A DNA stretch of 34,988 nt from Hyphomicrobiales bacterium (GCA_900474095.1 UCOA01000070.1:1-34988), one strand, 5' to 3'. Shown: positions 17,706 through 26,331, counted from the stretch's first letter. Notes: a model not told the origin generated them from the letters alone. Numbers and translations are program-made.

Positions 17706-18077
17706 ATGATGGAAGTTGCAGCATCGAGTGACGTGCGTATCCAGAACGTGCTGGGTCGTCTCGAAATGATCCTCGACAACGAGAACAACCGGATCGGCGT
17801 CGATCCGAGCTTCGATCTGAAGGCATCGAATGCGCGCAAGAGCCGCTGCCTATACGAACTGACGATGCTGCATCGCGACGCCTCGCCGAGCGAGATTTCA
17901 CCCTCCTTCGTTTCCCAGACCCGCCACATCAAATCCAAGCTGATGGCAAATTCGCAGAAGGTGAACGCGCATATGGAAGCGTGCCGGTCGGTGGTGGAAA
18001 TCCTCAAGACCGCCGTGCAGGACGCCGATGCGGACGGCATCTATTCGGAGCAGCAGTTCCGGTACGGCGATTTCTGA
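17706..18077 (+). CDS. Probable FlgN-like chaperone for FlgK/FlgL
   Basis: This 123-residue small helical protein has the layout of FlgN: a first helix LGRLEMILDNENNRIG, a second with K..CLYELTML, a third containing LMANSQKVNAHMEACRSVVE, and the tail ILKTAVQDADADGIYSEQQ. That tail resembles the enteric FlgN tail, where an LK segment is followed by a Tyr/Gly element. FlgN keeps the junction proteins FlgK and FlgL export-ready, and both are encoded upstream. The position right after flgJ is where flgN-type genes often lie. GGGAG at 17697-17701 supports ATG 17706 or 17709. The stop overlaps the next start (TGATG). Function is inferred from pattern and context. Confidence 0.83.
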   Translation: MMEVAASSDVRIQNVLGRLEMILDNENNRIGVDPSFDLKASNARKSRCLYELTMLHRDASPSEISPSFVSQTRHIKSKLMANSQKVNAHMEACRSVVEILKTAVQDADADGIYSEQQFRYGDF

Positions 18078-18646
18078 TGCTGAAGCTCGTTTTCACCGGG
18101 GTCTGGGTCTGCGCGGTGGCGCTCGGATCCGTCTATTTCTCGATCCAGCATGCTTCGGCGCCGGTGGAATCGGATGCGGAGACGGAACGCCGCGCATTGC
18201 AGCAATATGTTCCCGGTGAACTTATTACGGTCCCGGTGATCACCGACGGCGCGGTGCAGGGCTATTTCCTGACGAAGCTGTCCTTCGCCGTCGACAAGAA
18301 CAAGATCAAGCACTTGGACGTGCCGCTCAAGGAGACTGTCACCAACGCGCTTTTTGATATTCTCGTCGGCCGGAAGTTGATCAACGTCGCTGACAACAAC
18401 AGTTTCGACCTCGCGAACTTCAAGACTGCGGTCAAGGAAGGCCTGAACAAGGACATGCACGACGAAGTGATCTTCGACGTCCTTGTCGAGCAACTGGAAT
18501 ATCTGTCGAAGGCGGATGTCGCCCGGATTGCCAAGGGTGCGAACCAGCCGCAGCAAAAGCCTGTGGCGATAATCGACAAGAACGGCGAAACTGCCCACGA
18601 CGAGATCCCGGAAGCCGAAAGGCGCGCTGCGGCCGCGGCGCATTGA
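18077..18646 (+). CDS. Membrane-anchored periplasmic protein, FliL-like layout
   Basis: This 189-residue protein has one N-terminal membrane helix (about 3-22, LVFTGVWVCAVALGSVYF) and a periplasmic domain. The domain pattern is a beta strand YFLTKLSFAVDKNKI, the helix PLKETVTNALFDILVGR, the helix FKTAVKEGLNKDM, then the strand VIFDVLVEQLEYL. This resembles FliL, the stator-associated protein, although a classical fliL is expected elsewhere in rhizobial clusters (with flgH and fliP). The tail is Pro/Gln- and Ala-rich. ATG 18077 is used; the frame extends to 17981, but that part lies inside the previous gene. The TGATG overlap indicates coupling with the FlgN-like gene. I cannot name it with certainty. 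Confidence 0.82.
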   Translation: MLKLVFTGVWVCAVALGSVYFSIQHASAPVESDAETERRALQQYVPGELITVPVITDGAVQGYFLTKLSFAVDKNKIKHLDVPLKETVTNALFDILVGRKLINVADNNSFDLANFKTAVKEGLNKDMHDEVIFDVLVEQLEYLSKADVARIAKGANQPQQKPVAIIDKNGETAHDEIPEAERRAAAAAH

Positions 18647-18661
18647 GATCGTCGGCGTCGC

Positions 18662-19651
18662 TCAGTTCTTTTCCGGGTTGCGGTACTGCTCGTTGACCAA
18701 GCCGACTTCCATCATCAGCCGGCCCCACGCCACGTAAAAATGGTAGAGCCCCGCCGACGGCAGCTGGGTTAATCGCCAGAGTGAAAAGCCGCGAAACGGC
18801 GAGGCCGCAAGCAGCGCCAAAGATTTGACGATCGTCTTCAGGCGACCGGCAAGCCCCGGCGCGGCGCGATGTTCGAGCAGCGCCGAGATCGCGCCGTTCC
18901 TCAGGCTTCGCGCCTTGATCCAGGACATTTCCGTCCGCCGCGCCGGGATCGTCTCGGCAACCCAGGCCTCCGCCGCCCAGGCGAATGTGAAACCTTTCGC
19001 CTCGCAGCGGCGATAAAAGTCGCTGTCTCCTCCGCCGATGAAATTGAATACCGGATCAAGGAACGGCCGTGGCATGGCGTCGAGCACGGGCCGCGTGATC
19101 AATACGTTGCCGGAGGAATAAAGGATCGGGACAGGACCGGTTGTGTCGTAATGAGGCATGAAGACGGGATGACGCTTCTGATCGTTGCGGCCTTGATCTT
19201 CGAAATCGGGCAGTTGTGGTCCACCCACGAGGTCCGCCCTTGTCTGTCTGTGTACCGATATGAGACTGTCGAGCCAATCGGGCGCCGCAATCTCGTCGTC
19301 ATCGATGACGGCGATAGCATGAAGATTGGGGTAGGTGGCGAGCGCCATTGACCAGCCGGCATTATAGGCGTGGCAATTTCCGCGCTGATGGGCGACGACC
19401 ACGAGGGCGTTGATCCGGTGGTCGGCAAAAAACGCTTTCGCGGCTTCAGCACCTTCAAGGCCGTCCGCGTCATTCTCCATCACCACGATCGCAAAGGGGC
19501 CGCCAGGCTCCTGTGAAGCCACGGTTTTCAGGGTTTTCAGCAGATGTTCGGGCCGCCGAAATGTCGGCAGGGTGACGACGAACTCGACGCTTTCCGCCGC
19601 ATCGACCCTCGTCTGGTAGAACACAGTCACATCCGGGGGAGGCGGGGTCAT
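18662..19651 (-). CDS. Family 2 glycosyltransferase
   Basis: This 329-residue GT-A fold enzyme transfers a sugar from a nucleotide donor, probably at the inner face of the membrane. Visible marks are the nucleotide-binding start VVTLPTFRRPEHL (25-37), the metal-binding acidic motif IDDDE (116-120) after AIAV, and the acceptor/catalytic region GGGDSDFYRRCEAKG. A C-terminal amphipathic part with LLAASPFRGFSLWRL may associate with the membrane. It converges on the flagellar block with only 15 nt between stops and diverges from the GT4 gene, so it marks the edge of a separate glycan cassette. The substrate is unknown. Confidence 0.9.
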   Translation of the reverse strand: MTPPPPDVTVFYQTRVDAAESVEFVVTLPTFRRPEHLLKTLKTVASQEPGGPFAIVVMENDADGLEGAEAAKAFFADHRINALVVVAHQRGNCHAYNAGWSMALATYPNLHAIAVIDDDEIAAPDWLDSLISVHRQTRADLVGGPQLPDFEDQGRNDQKRHPVFMPHYDTTGPVPILYSSGNVLITRPVLDAMPRPFLDPVFNFIGGGDSDFYRRCEAKGFTFAWAAEAWVAETIPARRTEMSWIKARSLRNGAISALLEHRAAPGLAGRLKTIVKSLALLAASPFRGFSLWRLTQLPSAGLYHFYVAWGRLMMEVGLVNEQYRNPEKN

Positions 19652-19811
19652 GGTGGGAACCTGTTGAAGGCGACGCTCGGAAAAACACTAAAGCAAATCT
19701 TCCTAAACAGATACTAAATTTCCAATTTCGCTTTTGAATGAATGATTTAAAGGTCATTTCACGCCGCGTTGCTACAGTCCGGATAGTTGTTCTCAAGTCT
19801 CGCGTGGCAGC
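19652..19811. promoter_or_regulatory. Divergent promoter gap between two glycosyltransferase genes
   Basis: These 160 nt separate the GT2 gene (leftward) from the GT4 gene (rightward). The stretch about 19680-19770 is clearly AT-rich and suits back-to-back promoters. No strong operator dyad was recognised. Confidence 0.4.
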
Positions 19812-21089
19812 ATGCATCTGGTTTTGGTTTCCTCTCTGGTGCCGGTGGAGAACCCTTCATCGGGGTTCGACATTGCCAATCGTGCCGTTCTCGACGGCCT
19901 GCGCGCGCTTGGGCACCGGGTAAGCGTTATCGGCTATCTGCAGCCGGGCCAAAGCGTGGCAGCGGATGGCGACACGTATCTCCTGGGAGAGCTTGAAGTT
20001 GCCAACGCAAAGGTTGGCGCCGCGACGAAAATTCACTGGCTGGCAACGGCTCTTCTCCATCGCACGACCCTCTCTTCGGCAAAGATGCTGAAGGCCGGTC
20101 GCCGGCACGTCGAAACGCTGTTGCAGGGCTTGCAGCCCTTCGACGGGATCATTCTCAACTCCGTGCAACTGCCGGGGGCGTTCGCGCCTGTGTTTCGGAA
20201 ACATCCGACGATTTATGTCGCCCATAACGTCGAGGCCGATTCTGCGCTCGAAAATGCGGCGTCGGCGTCCGGATTGCTGGAACGGGTTCTGTTCAAGCGC
20301 GAGGCCGGCCTTCTGGAGCAGGTCGAGCGGCAACTCACGCAGGCCGCTTCGGCGATATGGTCTTTCGCCGAGGCCGACCGTTTCGGTTTCGGTTACGCGG
20401 TGTCGGACCGTGCCGCCGTCCTGCCGTTGGTGACGCGTTGGGAACTGCCGGAAAGCGGCGTGGAAGGGCTGCCGGAATACGACCTGGCGCTGATCGGCAC
20501 CTGGAGCTGGAAGCCGAACCGAATTGGGCTTGACTGGTTCCTCTCCAAGGTCGTGCCGCACCTGCCAGCCGATATGGCCATCGGCATCGCCGGTCAGCTA
20601 CCTGATACGCCCGCGATTTCTCATCCCGGTCTGCGTTTCCTCGGAATGGTGCCGAACGCTCGCGCCTTCGTCGAGGCCGGCGCAGTCGTCCCCTTGATCA
20701 GTCGCGGCGGCACGGGTGTCCAGCTGAAAACCATCGAGACCTTCGAGCTCGGCATGCCGAGCGTCGCCACGCGCGCCTCCCTGCGCGGAATCGGCGAGAT
20801 TCCAGGCAACTGTTCAATCGCCGACGATCCAGTCGAATTCGCGCGGCTTTTGACCGAGAAGGTTGCGCAGGTCCGGGCCGGTAATCGCCAGCGCCTGTCG
20901 GGCGCAGCCTTCCATCGGGCGCAGAAAGCCAGGTTGCTCGAAACGCTCAAGCGGGGCCTTGCCGGTTTGGCAGTGCCCGTCACCGCTCCCGCTCCGCGTG
21001 TCTCCAAAGACCAGACCGCGCTGCCGCTGATGAAAGAGAAACTCAGAACATCACACGGATTTGCCGTGCATGAGGGAGGAAAATCCTGA
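19812..21089 (+). CDS. Family 4-type (GT-B) glycosyltransferase
   Basis: This 425-residue protein has two Rossmann-like halves. The N-terminal half begins HLVLVSSLVPVENPSSGFDI, with a Gly/Ser-rich acceptor loop. The C-terminal half contains the strand LALIGTWSWKPNRIGLDWFL and the donor-binding region VVPLISRGGTGVQLKTIETF, in which the glutamate of KTIETFELGMP corresponds to the conserved E of GT4 enzymes. It lacks a signal peptide and membrane helices. Its stop overlaps the next ATG (TGATG), so GT4, WecG/TagA and DUF6492 genes form one operon. The sugar specificity cannot be read from the sequence. No strong ribosome-binding site precedes ATG 19812. Confidence 0.88.
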   Translation: MHLVLVSSLVPVENPSSGFDIANRAVLDGLRALGHRVSVIGYLQPGQSVAADGDTYLLGELEVANAKVGAATKIHWLATALLHRTTLSSAKMLKAGRRHVETLLQGLQPFDGIILNSVQLPGAFAPVFRKHPTIYVAHNVEADSALENAASASGLLERVLFKREAGLLEQVERQLTQAASAIWSFAEADRFGFGYAVSDRAAVLPLVTRWELPESGVEGLPEYDLALIGTWSWKPNRIGLDWFLSKVVPHLPADMAIGIAGQLPDTPAISHPGLRFLGMVPNARAFVEAGAVVPLISRGGTGVQLKTIETFELGMPSVATRASLRGIGEIPGNCSIADDPVEFARLLTEKVAQVRAGNRQRLSGAAFHRAQKARLLETLKRGLAGLAVPVTAPAPRVSKDQTALPLMKEKLRTSHGFAVHEGGKS

Positions 21090-21904
21090 TGAATGTCTTC
21101 CCGGGCACATCGATTATTGCATCCCAGCGGATGATCCTCGACATGCCGGTCTGTGATTTCGGCTGGGCGGATGCTTTTGCTTTCGCCGACGAGATCGCGT
21201 CGCTGCCGATCGGGCAGACGGTCATCTCGTTCCTCAACGCCAACAATGCCAATCTGATGCTGTGCGATCCGGAATACCAGGCTGCCCTCAAGCGCCATAT
21301 CGTCCTGCCCGATGGGTACGGAGTCGACATTGCCTCCTGGCTGTTTCATGGAAAGATATTTCCGGCCAATCTGAATGGCACGGACTTCGTGCCGGCACTG
21401 ATGACCTATATGACGACGCCAAGGCGTGTTGCGATGATCGGCGCGCGCCCGGAGATTTTGAAGCGCGCGGCGGAGAATTTCCAAAAGCATTCGCCGTGGC
21501 ACGAGTTCATCCCGGTCTCCGACGGCTTTTTCAGCGTGGCACAATCGGACGAGGTGATGGCAAGGGTCCGTGAGGTCAAGCCGGATATCCTTTTGATTGC
21601 GATGGGCAGCCCGAAGCAGGAGAAATGGATCGATCGCCACGTCGGACCCGGCCATGCGCGGTTGGTGATCAGTGTCGGCGCACTCTTTGATTTTATGGCC
21701 GAGGAAGTGCCGCGGGCCTCGGCGACCGTCCGGCGCCTGCGCCTGGAATGGTTGCACCGGCTGGTGCTTGAACCGCGCCGCCTCTGGCGCCGTTATCTCC
21801 TGGGAAATCCGCTATTCATGTACTACATTCTCCGCCACAAGCTGGGAGGGCGCGCGAAGACTTTGGAAGTCGGCGGGCACCGTGCCGAATCTCGATCGTT
21901 CTGA
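21089..21904 (+). CDS. WecG/TagA/CpsF-family glycosyltransferase (GT26)
   Basis: This 271-residue enzyme belongs to the family that adds a sugar (often an N-acetylhexosaminuronate or ManNAc) to a lipid-linked primer. Visible marks are SFLNANNANLML (about 49-60), LPDGYGVDIASW, LNGTDFVPALM, the donor loop AMGSPKQEKWI, and the C-terminal signature SVGALFDFMAEEVPRA followed by LEWLHRLVLEPRRLWRRYL. The basic C-terminal part is the membrane-binding appendage known from TagA. It usually acts as the second enzyme after an initiating sugar-phosphate transferase, which is not present here. It is coupled to the GT4 gene by TGATG and followed after 8 nt by the DUF6492 gene. Confidence 0.93.
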   Translation: MNVFPGTSIIASQRMILDMPVCDFGWADAFAFADEIASLPIGQTVISFLNANNANLMLCDPEYQAALKRHIVLPDGYGVDIASWLFHGKIFPANLNGTDFVPALMTYMTTPRRVAMIGARPEILKRAAENFQKHSPWHEFIPVSDGFFSVAQSDEVMARVREVKPDILLIAMGSPKQEKWIDRHVGPGHARLVISVGALFDFMAEEVPRASATVRRLRLEWLHRLVLEPRRLWRRYLLGNPLFMYYILRHKLGGRAKTLEVGGHRAESRSF

Positions 21905-21912
21905 CGGATATC

Positions 21913-22794
21913 ATGATGCGCACCGCTGTCGTGACGGCCTCCTATGCCAATGATTTCGAGCGTTGCCGCCTGTTGTGCGAAAGCATGGACATGCGGCTGA
22001 AGGGCGATTGGGTTCATTATCTGCTTGTTGCCCCGTTTGACGTTGCCCTGTTTCGCCAGTTGGAAGGCTCTCGCCGGCAGGTCATCAGCGAGAGCGATCT
22101 TTTGCCCTGGTGGCTGCGGGCCGTGCCGGATCCGATGTCGGCGGGTCGCCGCAAGCTCTGGATCAGCCCCTACAGCCTTCCCTTGCGGGGTTGGCACGTG
22201 CAGCAGTTGCGCAGGCTTGCCCTGTGCCGTCACATCAAGGAAGAGACGATGCTCGCGGTCGATTCCGACGTGGTTTTCCTGCGTGACTTCGATCCCGCAA
22301 ACCTCTGGAAGGGTGATCGGTTGACGCTTTACCGCCAGGACGGTGCAATCGGCGAGCGCATGCGCTCCGACCATCTCGAATGGCTTGCCCATTCCGACAG
22401 GCTGCTCGGCATCGGCCCCTTCAGCTTGCCCGCCAACGACTATATCAACACTCTGATTGCCTGGCGTACCGATAGCTGCCGGGCGCTGCTCGATCATGTC
22501 GAGGCGTTGCATGGCCGCGACTGGATCCGCACGATCATTCGCTCAAGGCAGTTTTCGGAATGCATGATCTACGGCCGCTTCGTCGATGACGTGTTGAAGG
22601 GCGAGGGGCACGTGGCCTCACCCGAGGGGCTCTGCCACGTCCTATGGTTCGACGACAGCTATGCGCGTGACATCAGCGGCCTCAGGTACTTCTTGGCGGA
22701 CATGTCGCCGCATCACGTCGGCATCGGCGTGCAATCCTTCGTCGGGCACGATCTCGCCGACATCCGCAACATCGTTCTCGAACGCGCCGCTTGA
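21913..22794 (+). CDS. DUF6492-type glycosyltransferase-like protein
   Basis: This 293-residue soluble protein resembles the DUF6492 family of polysaccharide clusters. A GT-A-like core is suggested by VVTASYANDFERCRLLCESM at the N-terminus and the metal-binding motif VDSDVVFLRDFDP, with D117 and D119 as the DXD pair. A conserved WHVQQLRRLALCRH helix lies just before it. No signal peptide or membrane helix is visible. It is the last gene of the three-gene + strand unit and ends 6 nt from the stop of the convergent flippase gene. The donor and acceptor are unknown, and the family function is only inferred from its setting. Confidence 0.83.
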   Translation: MMRTAVVTASYANDFERCRLLCESMDMRLKGDWVHYLLVAPFDVALFRQLEGSRRQVISESDLLPWWLRAVPDPMSAGRRKLWISPYSLPLRGWHVQQLRRLALCRHIKEETMLAVDSDVVFLRDFDPANLWKGDRLTLYRQDGAIGERMRSDHLEWLAHSDRLLGIGPFSLPANDYINTLIAWRTDSCRALLDHVEALHGRDWIRTIIRSRQFSECMIYGRFVDDVLKGEGHVASPEGLCHVLWFDDSYARDISGLRYFLADMSPHHVGIGVQSFVGHDLADIRNIVLERAA

Positions 22795-22800
22795 TCGTCC

Positions 22801-24066
22801 TTAGATCACCCGGCCGGCGTCGCCGCGCAGCGCGCTGTAGGTGAGCGCGAAAGACGCGCCATAGAGTGCCAGATATACGCCGTTGAGCAGGGGCGCCCAA
22901 TTGGAGACATCGGTGCTGGCTGTGAACACCGCAGCGAGCAGGCCGACTTTCACCACGCCTGCAATCAACAGGTTGAACATCCGGCGCACGGTGCGGCCGA
23001 TCGCATAGAGCAGTTCCGAGTGATACTCGACCAGATTGCGGAACGAGGGTACCAGAAGCACCGCCATCAGATAGGGGGCGGCCTCCGCGACGTTGTTTCC
23101 AAGTCCGCGCGGAAAAATCCAGAGGTAGATGGCCATGGCGGCTATTGCTATGAACGATATTGCCGAGACCAGGGTTTCGATCGTGATCCGCGTCCGCCAG
23201 GATGAGATCGTCCCGGGCGTGCGCATGATCTTCTGCACCAGCAGCGTGTTGAACGACCGAACGGGCAACGCCGTCAGATCGGCAAGCCGCATGATGATCG
23301 CATAGATCCCCGACACCTGGGGTCCGCCGATGGCAAGCACGGCGATCTTGTCGAATTCCGATTGGATGTAGAACAGCACCTCGGCGCCTGCGACCGAGAC
23401 GGAATCCACCCAGCGGTGAATGTAGAGCTCCGGCCGCCAGCGAAGCCGCACCTTCGGAAAGAACCAGACAATGGCGATCAACAAGGCGACCCCGTTTGCC
23501 GCAAGATAAAACAACGACCACGCTTCGAGCGATGCCCAATGCGAGAATGAAAAGCCGAGCGCTGCGGCAGTGCGGATGCCGGTGCCGATTACCACCAGAA
23601 GCGCGGCGCGACCGAAGCGACCGAGGCCGTTGAGCACGATGGCAACCACCTCCAGCCCGCGCCAGCAGATGATTTCGGCGGCCACGAGGGCGAGGAAGAT
23701 CCCAAGCGCCATGTCACGCGCGAACACGGCGTAGTAGATGGCAAGGGACAGAATTGCGATCAGGGGCAGGGAAAGTACGGCGCCAGCCACGAACCCGGCG
23801 GTGTAAGTGCCGACCAGCCGGGGCTTGACGGTGGCGACCCGGTAGAGCGGCGACATGAAGCCGAAAGCGAGCACGCGAGAGATCATGATACCGGCGGCGG
23901 ACGCCGTCGCGAACAGGCCGAACTCGGCGACGGAAAGCCCGTTGGCGATGCAGATGAAATAGACGAGTGACAGCACGAGCCGGCCCGCCGAGCCTCCCGT
24001 CATGGAGAGATAGGCGTGGATGACGCTGCTGTGGCGCGCATAGAGTGTCTTGGCGAAATAGATCAC
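22801..24066 (-). CDS. Wzx-type polysaccharide flippase
   Basis: This 421-residue integral membrane protein of the MOP superfamily has about 10-12 hydrophobic helices (for example LVLSLVYFICIANGLSVAEF near the N-terminus, then AGAVLSLPLIAILSLAIYY). The segment NGLSVAEFGLFATASAAG is the typical first-loop signature of O-antigen/EPS flippases. It would move lipid-linked repeat units from the cytoplasmic to the periplasmic face. The start codon is GTG (24064-24066 read in reverse). The next Met is about 22 residues later and would cut into the first helix. It is divergent from the co-polymerase gene, with 183 nt between them. Confidence 0.9.
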   Translation of the reverse strand: MIYFAKTLYARHSSVIHAYLSMTGGSAGRLVLSLVYFICIANGLSVAEFGLFATASAAGIMISRVLAFGFMSPLYRVATVKPRLVGTYTAGFVAGAVLSLPLIAILSLAIYYAVFARDMALGIFLALVAAEIICWRGLEVVAIVLNGLGRFGRAALLVVIGTGIRTAAALGFSFSHWASLEAWSLFYLAANGVALLIAIVWFFPKVRLRWRPELYIHRWVDSVSVAGAEVLFYIQSEFDKIAVLAIGGPQVSGIYAIIMRLADLTALPVRSFNTLLVQKIMRTPGTISSWRTRITIETLVSAISFIAIAAMAIYLWIFPRGLGNNVAEAAPYLMAVLLVPSFRNLVEYHSELLYAIGRTVRRMFNLLIAGVVKVGLLAAVFTASTDVSNWAPLLNGVYLALYGASFALTYSALRGDAGRVI

Positions 24067-24249
24067 GGGCGGGGTCCAGATGTGCTATCCCGTTTCTAAC
24101 CGCTAAAGCTTAATGAGCAGTTTGAAGCGGCCGTTTTGCAGCACTTGCGGTGCGTCGCCAGACGGGTGTTAACGGTTTGTTTTCCATAAATACCTAAGCT
24201 CCGTTCACAATTCGTCCCCTTGCCCCATCGCGGGCGCTTGCAGGCTTTG
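24067..24249. promoter_or_regulatory. Divergent promoter gap: flippase / co-polymerase
   Basis: The 183 nt between the two divergent genes contain an AT-rich core around 24160-24200 with GTTAACGG and TTTTCCATAAATACC, suitable for promoters in both directions. No clear operator palindrome was found. Confidence 0.4.
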
Positions 24250-26331
24250 ATGTTCGATCCGGATGACAACAAACGGACTGTGGTTCGCCGCTCCCTGCTT
24301 GAGGTTTCCTCACGCGAAGGCCAGCCGGCGCGCCGTTCGAAACCGTCGCCCGCTGCGGCGCGTCCCGCACCTGCGCGCGGCGCTGCCGCTCTGCTGAACC
24401 GTCTCGGCAGCACTGCGGTCGACCAACAAATGGCGCAGTCCGGCAACATCAAACAGCCTTCGCTCCAGAAGGCAATGGAAGCGCCAAGGCGGACCGGCGC
24501 TGGACTTTCCGGCTGGTTCAAGCGCGATGATCGGAGCGCGGGACCGGCATCAGCGGCGGAAAAGCAGGCCACGACCGGCGTATATTCCTCGCCGGCGGTC
24601 CCTGCCTCGTTCGAAGTGCGACCAGACGGACAGGATCGTCCTCTGATCGATGTTGCCACGATCCTGAGCTCCGTCTGGCAGCTCCGCAAGGTTGTCATGG
24701 CATTGACCGTTGTCGGTGCCATCGGCGGTGTGCTGCTCGCCATGTCGACGCCCAGCGTCTATGTGTCGGAGAGCAAGCTCTACGTCGATCCGCGCGAGGT
24801 GCGGTTGACGGATTCGGACCTGTCCAAGGAAAGCCTGGCGACCGAGGCAATTCTTGCGCTGGTCGATAGCCAACTCGAAGTGCTGCGATCGCGCACGGTT
24901 CTGGAAAAGGTTGCCATTGACCTGGGTCTCGACCGCGATTCGGAATTCGGCGGCAATTCCGCGCGCACGGGCGGCCTGGCAGCCGGGATCGATGTCATCC
25001 GCGAGATCGTTTCGCCCGGCAAGGGAAAGCCGGCGCCGGCATCGGGTGTCAATCCGCGCACGCTCGCAAAATTGAGCGAAGCCGTCAGCGTGTCGCGTGA
25101 TCCGAAGACCTTCATCGTCACCGTCGAGGTGCAGACCCGCGATCCGGCAAAATCGGCGCTCATCGCCAATCGTCTTGTCTCGACATTTCTCGCCGAAGAG
25201 CAGGCGGCCCAGTCCGGTTTCTTCCAGCAGACCACGGCGGCGCTCGACAGCCGGCTGGCTGATCTGCGCAAGGAACTGGAAATTGCTGAAAACGCGGTCG
25301 AAAGATACAAGTCCGACAACGATATCGTCGACGCTGATGGCAAATTGATTTCCGACAAGCAGCTTCTTGCCCTCAATGATCAGGTTGCCGCCGTGCGCAA
25401 CCGCATTGCCGAAGCCAGGGCCAAAGCAGCTGTCGCCACCAAGACCCGGTTGAACGATGTGCTCAGCGGCGCATTTCCGGAAGAATTGAGCTCTGTCACC
25501 CTGCAGGAGTTGCGCAAGCAATATTCGCTGGCGCGCGCGCAATTGGGCGCACTCGGCGCGAGCCTTGGGCCCCGCCATCCCCAGAGGCTGGCGGCCGTCC
25601 AGTCGCTTGAGGTTGCGCGTTCGGAAATCGGCAACGAGCTTCGCCGCATCGAGGCAACGGCGCAGACCGAATTGCAGCGGGCGGTCCGCACCGAGAAGGA
25701 CCTTGTCCAGCAGTTGGCGGTTCGCAAGGCGCAGCACGTCAATTCGTCGGCCAGCTTCATCGAATTGCGCGAATTGCAGCGCAAGGCAAACGCGACCCGA
25801 ACCATCTATGAATCCTTCCTGAAGCGGGCAAGCGAAACCGGCCAGGAGGAAAAGCTGACCTCGAAGAATATTCGGGTGATCTCCCAAGCGGAGCCGCCGC
25901 TCCAGGCCAGAGGTCCGTCGCGCAAGCTGATCGCAATCGGCGGATTGATTGCGGGCTTCATGGCAGGCGTTGGACTGGGCATCGCGCTCGGTGCCTACCG
26001 GAGCCTGAAGGACCTATTGCGGCGGTCGAGCCAACCGGCGGGTGCTGATCCGCGGCGCGATCCGTCGGGGCAGGGTGATCATTCGGACAGCCCCGGATTG
26101 TCGGGATACTTTGAAGAGTCCCCGCCAGCGGAACACCGGACGTGGATGCCGTCGGCGCATCATGCGGCTGCCGCGGCGGCGGCGCTCTCGGCGGTACCCG
26201 CGCGCCGCGATGTCGCACCACCCAATCTGAATCAGGGTCGTGACGAGATGGCGCAGGTCCAGCAGGATTTGCGCGCGCTGCGGTCTCGTGTGGAGCACTA
26301 TGCGAACTCGCGGACCAGCGAACGCCGTTAG
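24250..26331 (+). CDS. Wzz/ExoP-like polysaccharide co-polymerase without kinase domain
   Basis: This 693-residue chain-length regulator has a disordered, Arg/Ala/Pro-rich cytoplasmic N-terminus (1-130), then a first membrane helix (about 143-165) followed by the family motif STPSVYVSESKLYVDPREV. A long periplasmic coiled-coil region (about 180-545) leads to a proline/glycine-containing second helix (about 555-583, LIAIGGLIAGFMAGVGLGIA). The C-terminal tail (584-693) is Pro/Ala-rich with no Walker A or tyrosine cluster, unlike S. meliloti ExoP, so it cannot autophosphorylate. ATG 24250 is preferred over TTG 24220 because AGG lies 5 nt before it. It pairs with the divergent flippase as the export part of a Wzx/Wzy-type system. 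Confidence 0.9.
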   Translation: MFDPDDNKRTVVRRSLLEVSSREGQPARRSKPSPAAARPAPARGAAALLNRLGSTAVDQQMAQSGNIKQPSLQKAMEAPRRTGAGLSGWFKRDDRSAGPASAAEKQATTGVYSSPAVPASFEVRPDGQDRPLIDVATILSSVWQLRKVVMALTVVGAIGGVLLAMSTPSVYVSESKLYVDPREVRLTDSDLSKESLATEAILALVDSQLEVLRSRTVLEKVAIDLGLDRDSEFGGNSARTGGLAAGIDVIREIVSPGKGKPAPASGVNPRTLAKLSEAVSVSRDPKTFIVTVEVQTRDPAKSALIANRLVSTFLAEEQAAQSGFFQQTTAALDSRLADLRKELEIAENAVERYKSDNDIVDADGKLISDKQLLALNDQVAAVRNRIAEARAKAAVATKTRLNDVLSGAFPEELSSVTLQELRKQYSLARAQLGALGASLGPRHPQRLAAVQSLEVARSEIGNELRRIEATAQTELQRAVRTEKDLVQQLAVRKAQHVNSSASFIELRELQRKANATRTIYESFLKRASETGQEEKLTSKNIRVISQAEPPLQARGPSRKLIAIGGLIAGFMAGVGLGIALGAYRSLKDLLRRSSQPAGADPRRDPSGQGDHSDSPGLSGYFEESPPAEHRTWMPSAHHAAAAAAALSAVPARRDVAPPNLNQGRDEMAQVQQDLRALRSRVEHYANSRTSERR

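Noticed and set aside
17981-18076. N-terminal extension of the FliL-like protein
   Set aside because: It overlaps the FlgN-like gene and would bury the membrane helix; TGATG coupling at 18077 is better.
18647-26331. Glycan cassette as a recently acquired genomic island
   Set aside because: No transposase, integrase, tRNA gene, flanking repeats or obvious base-composition shift was seen, so recent mobility is not supported.
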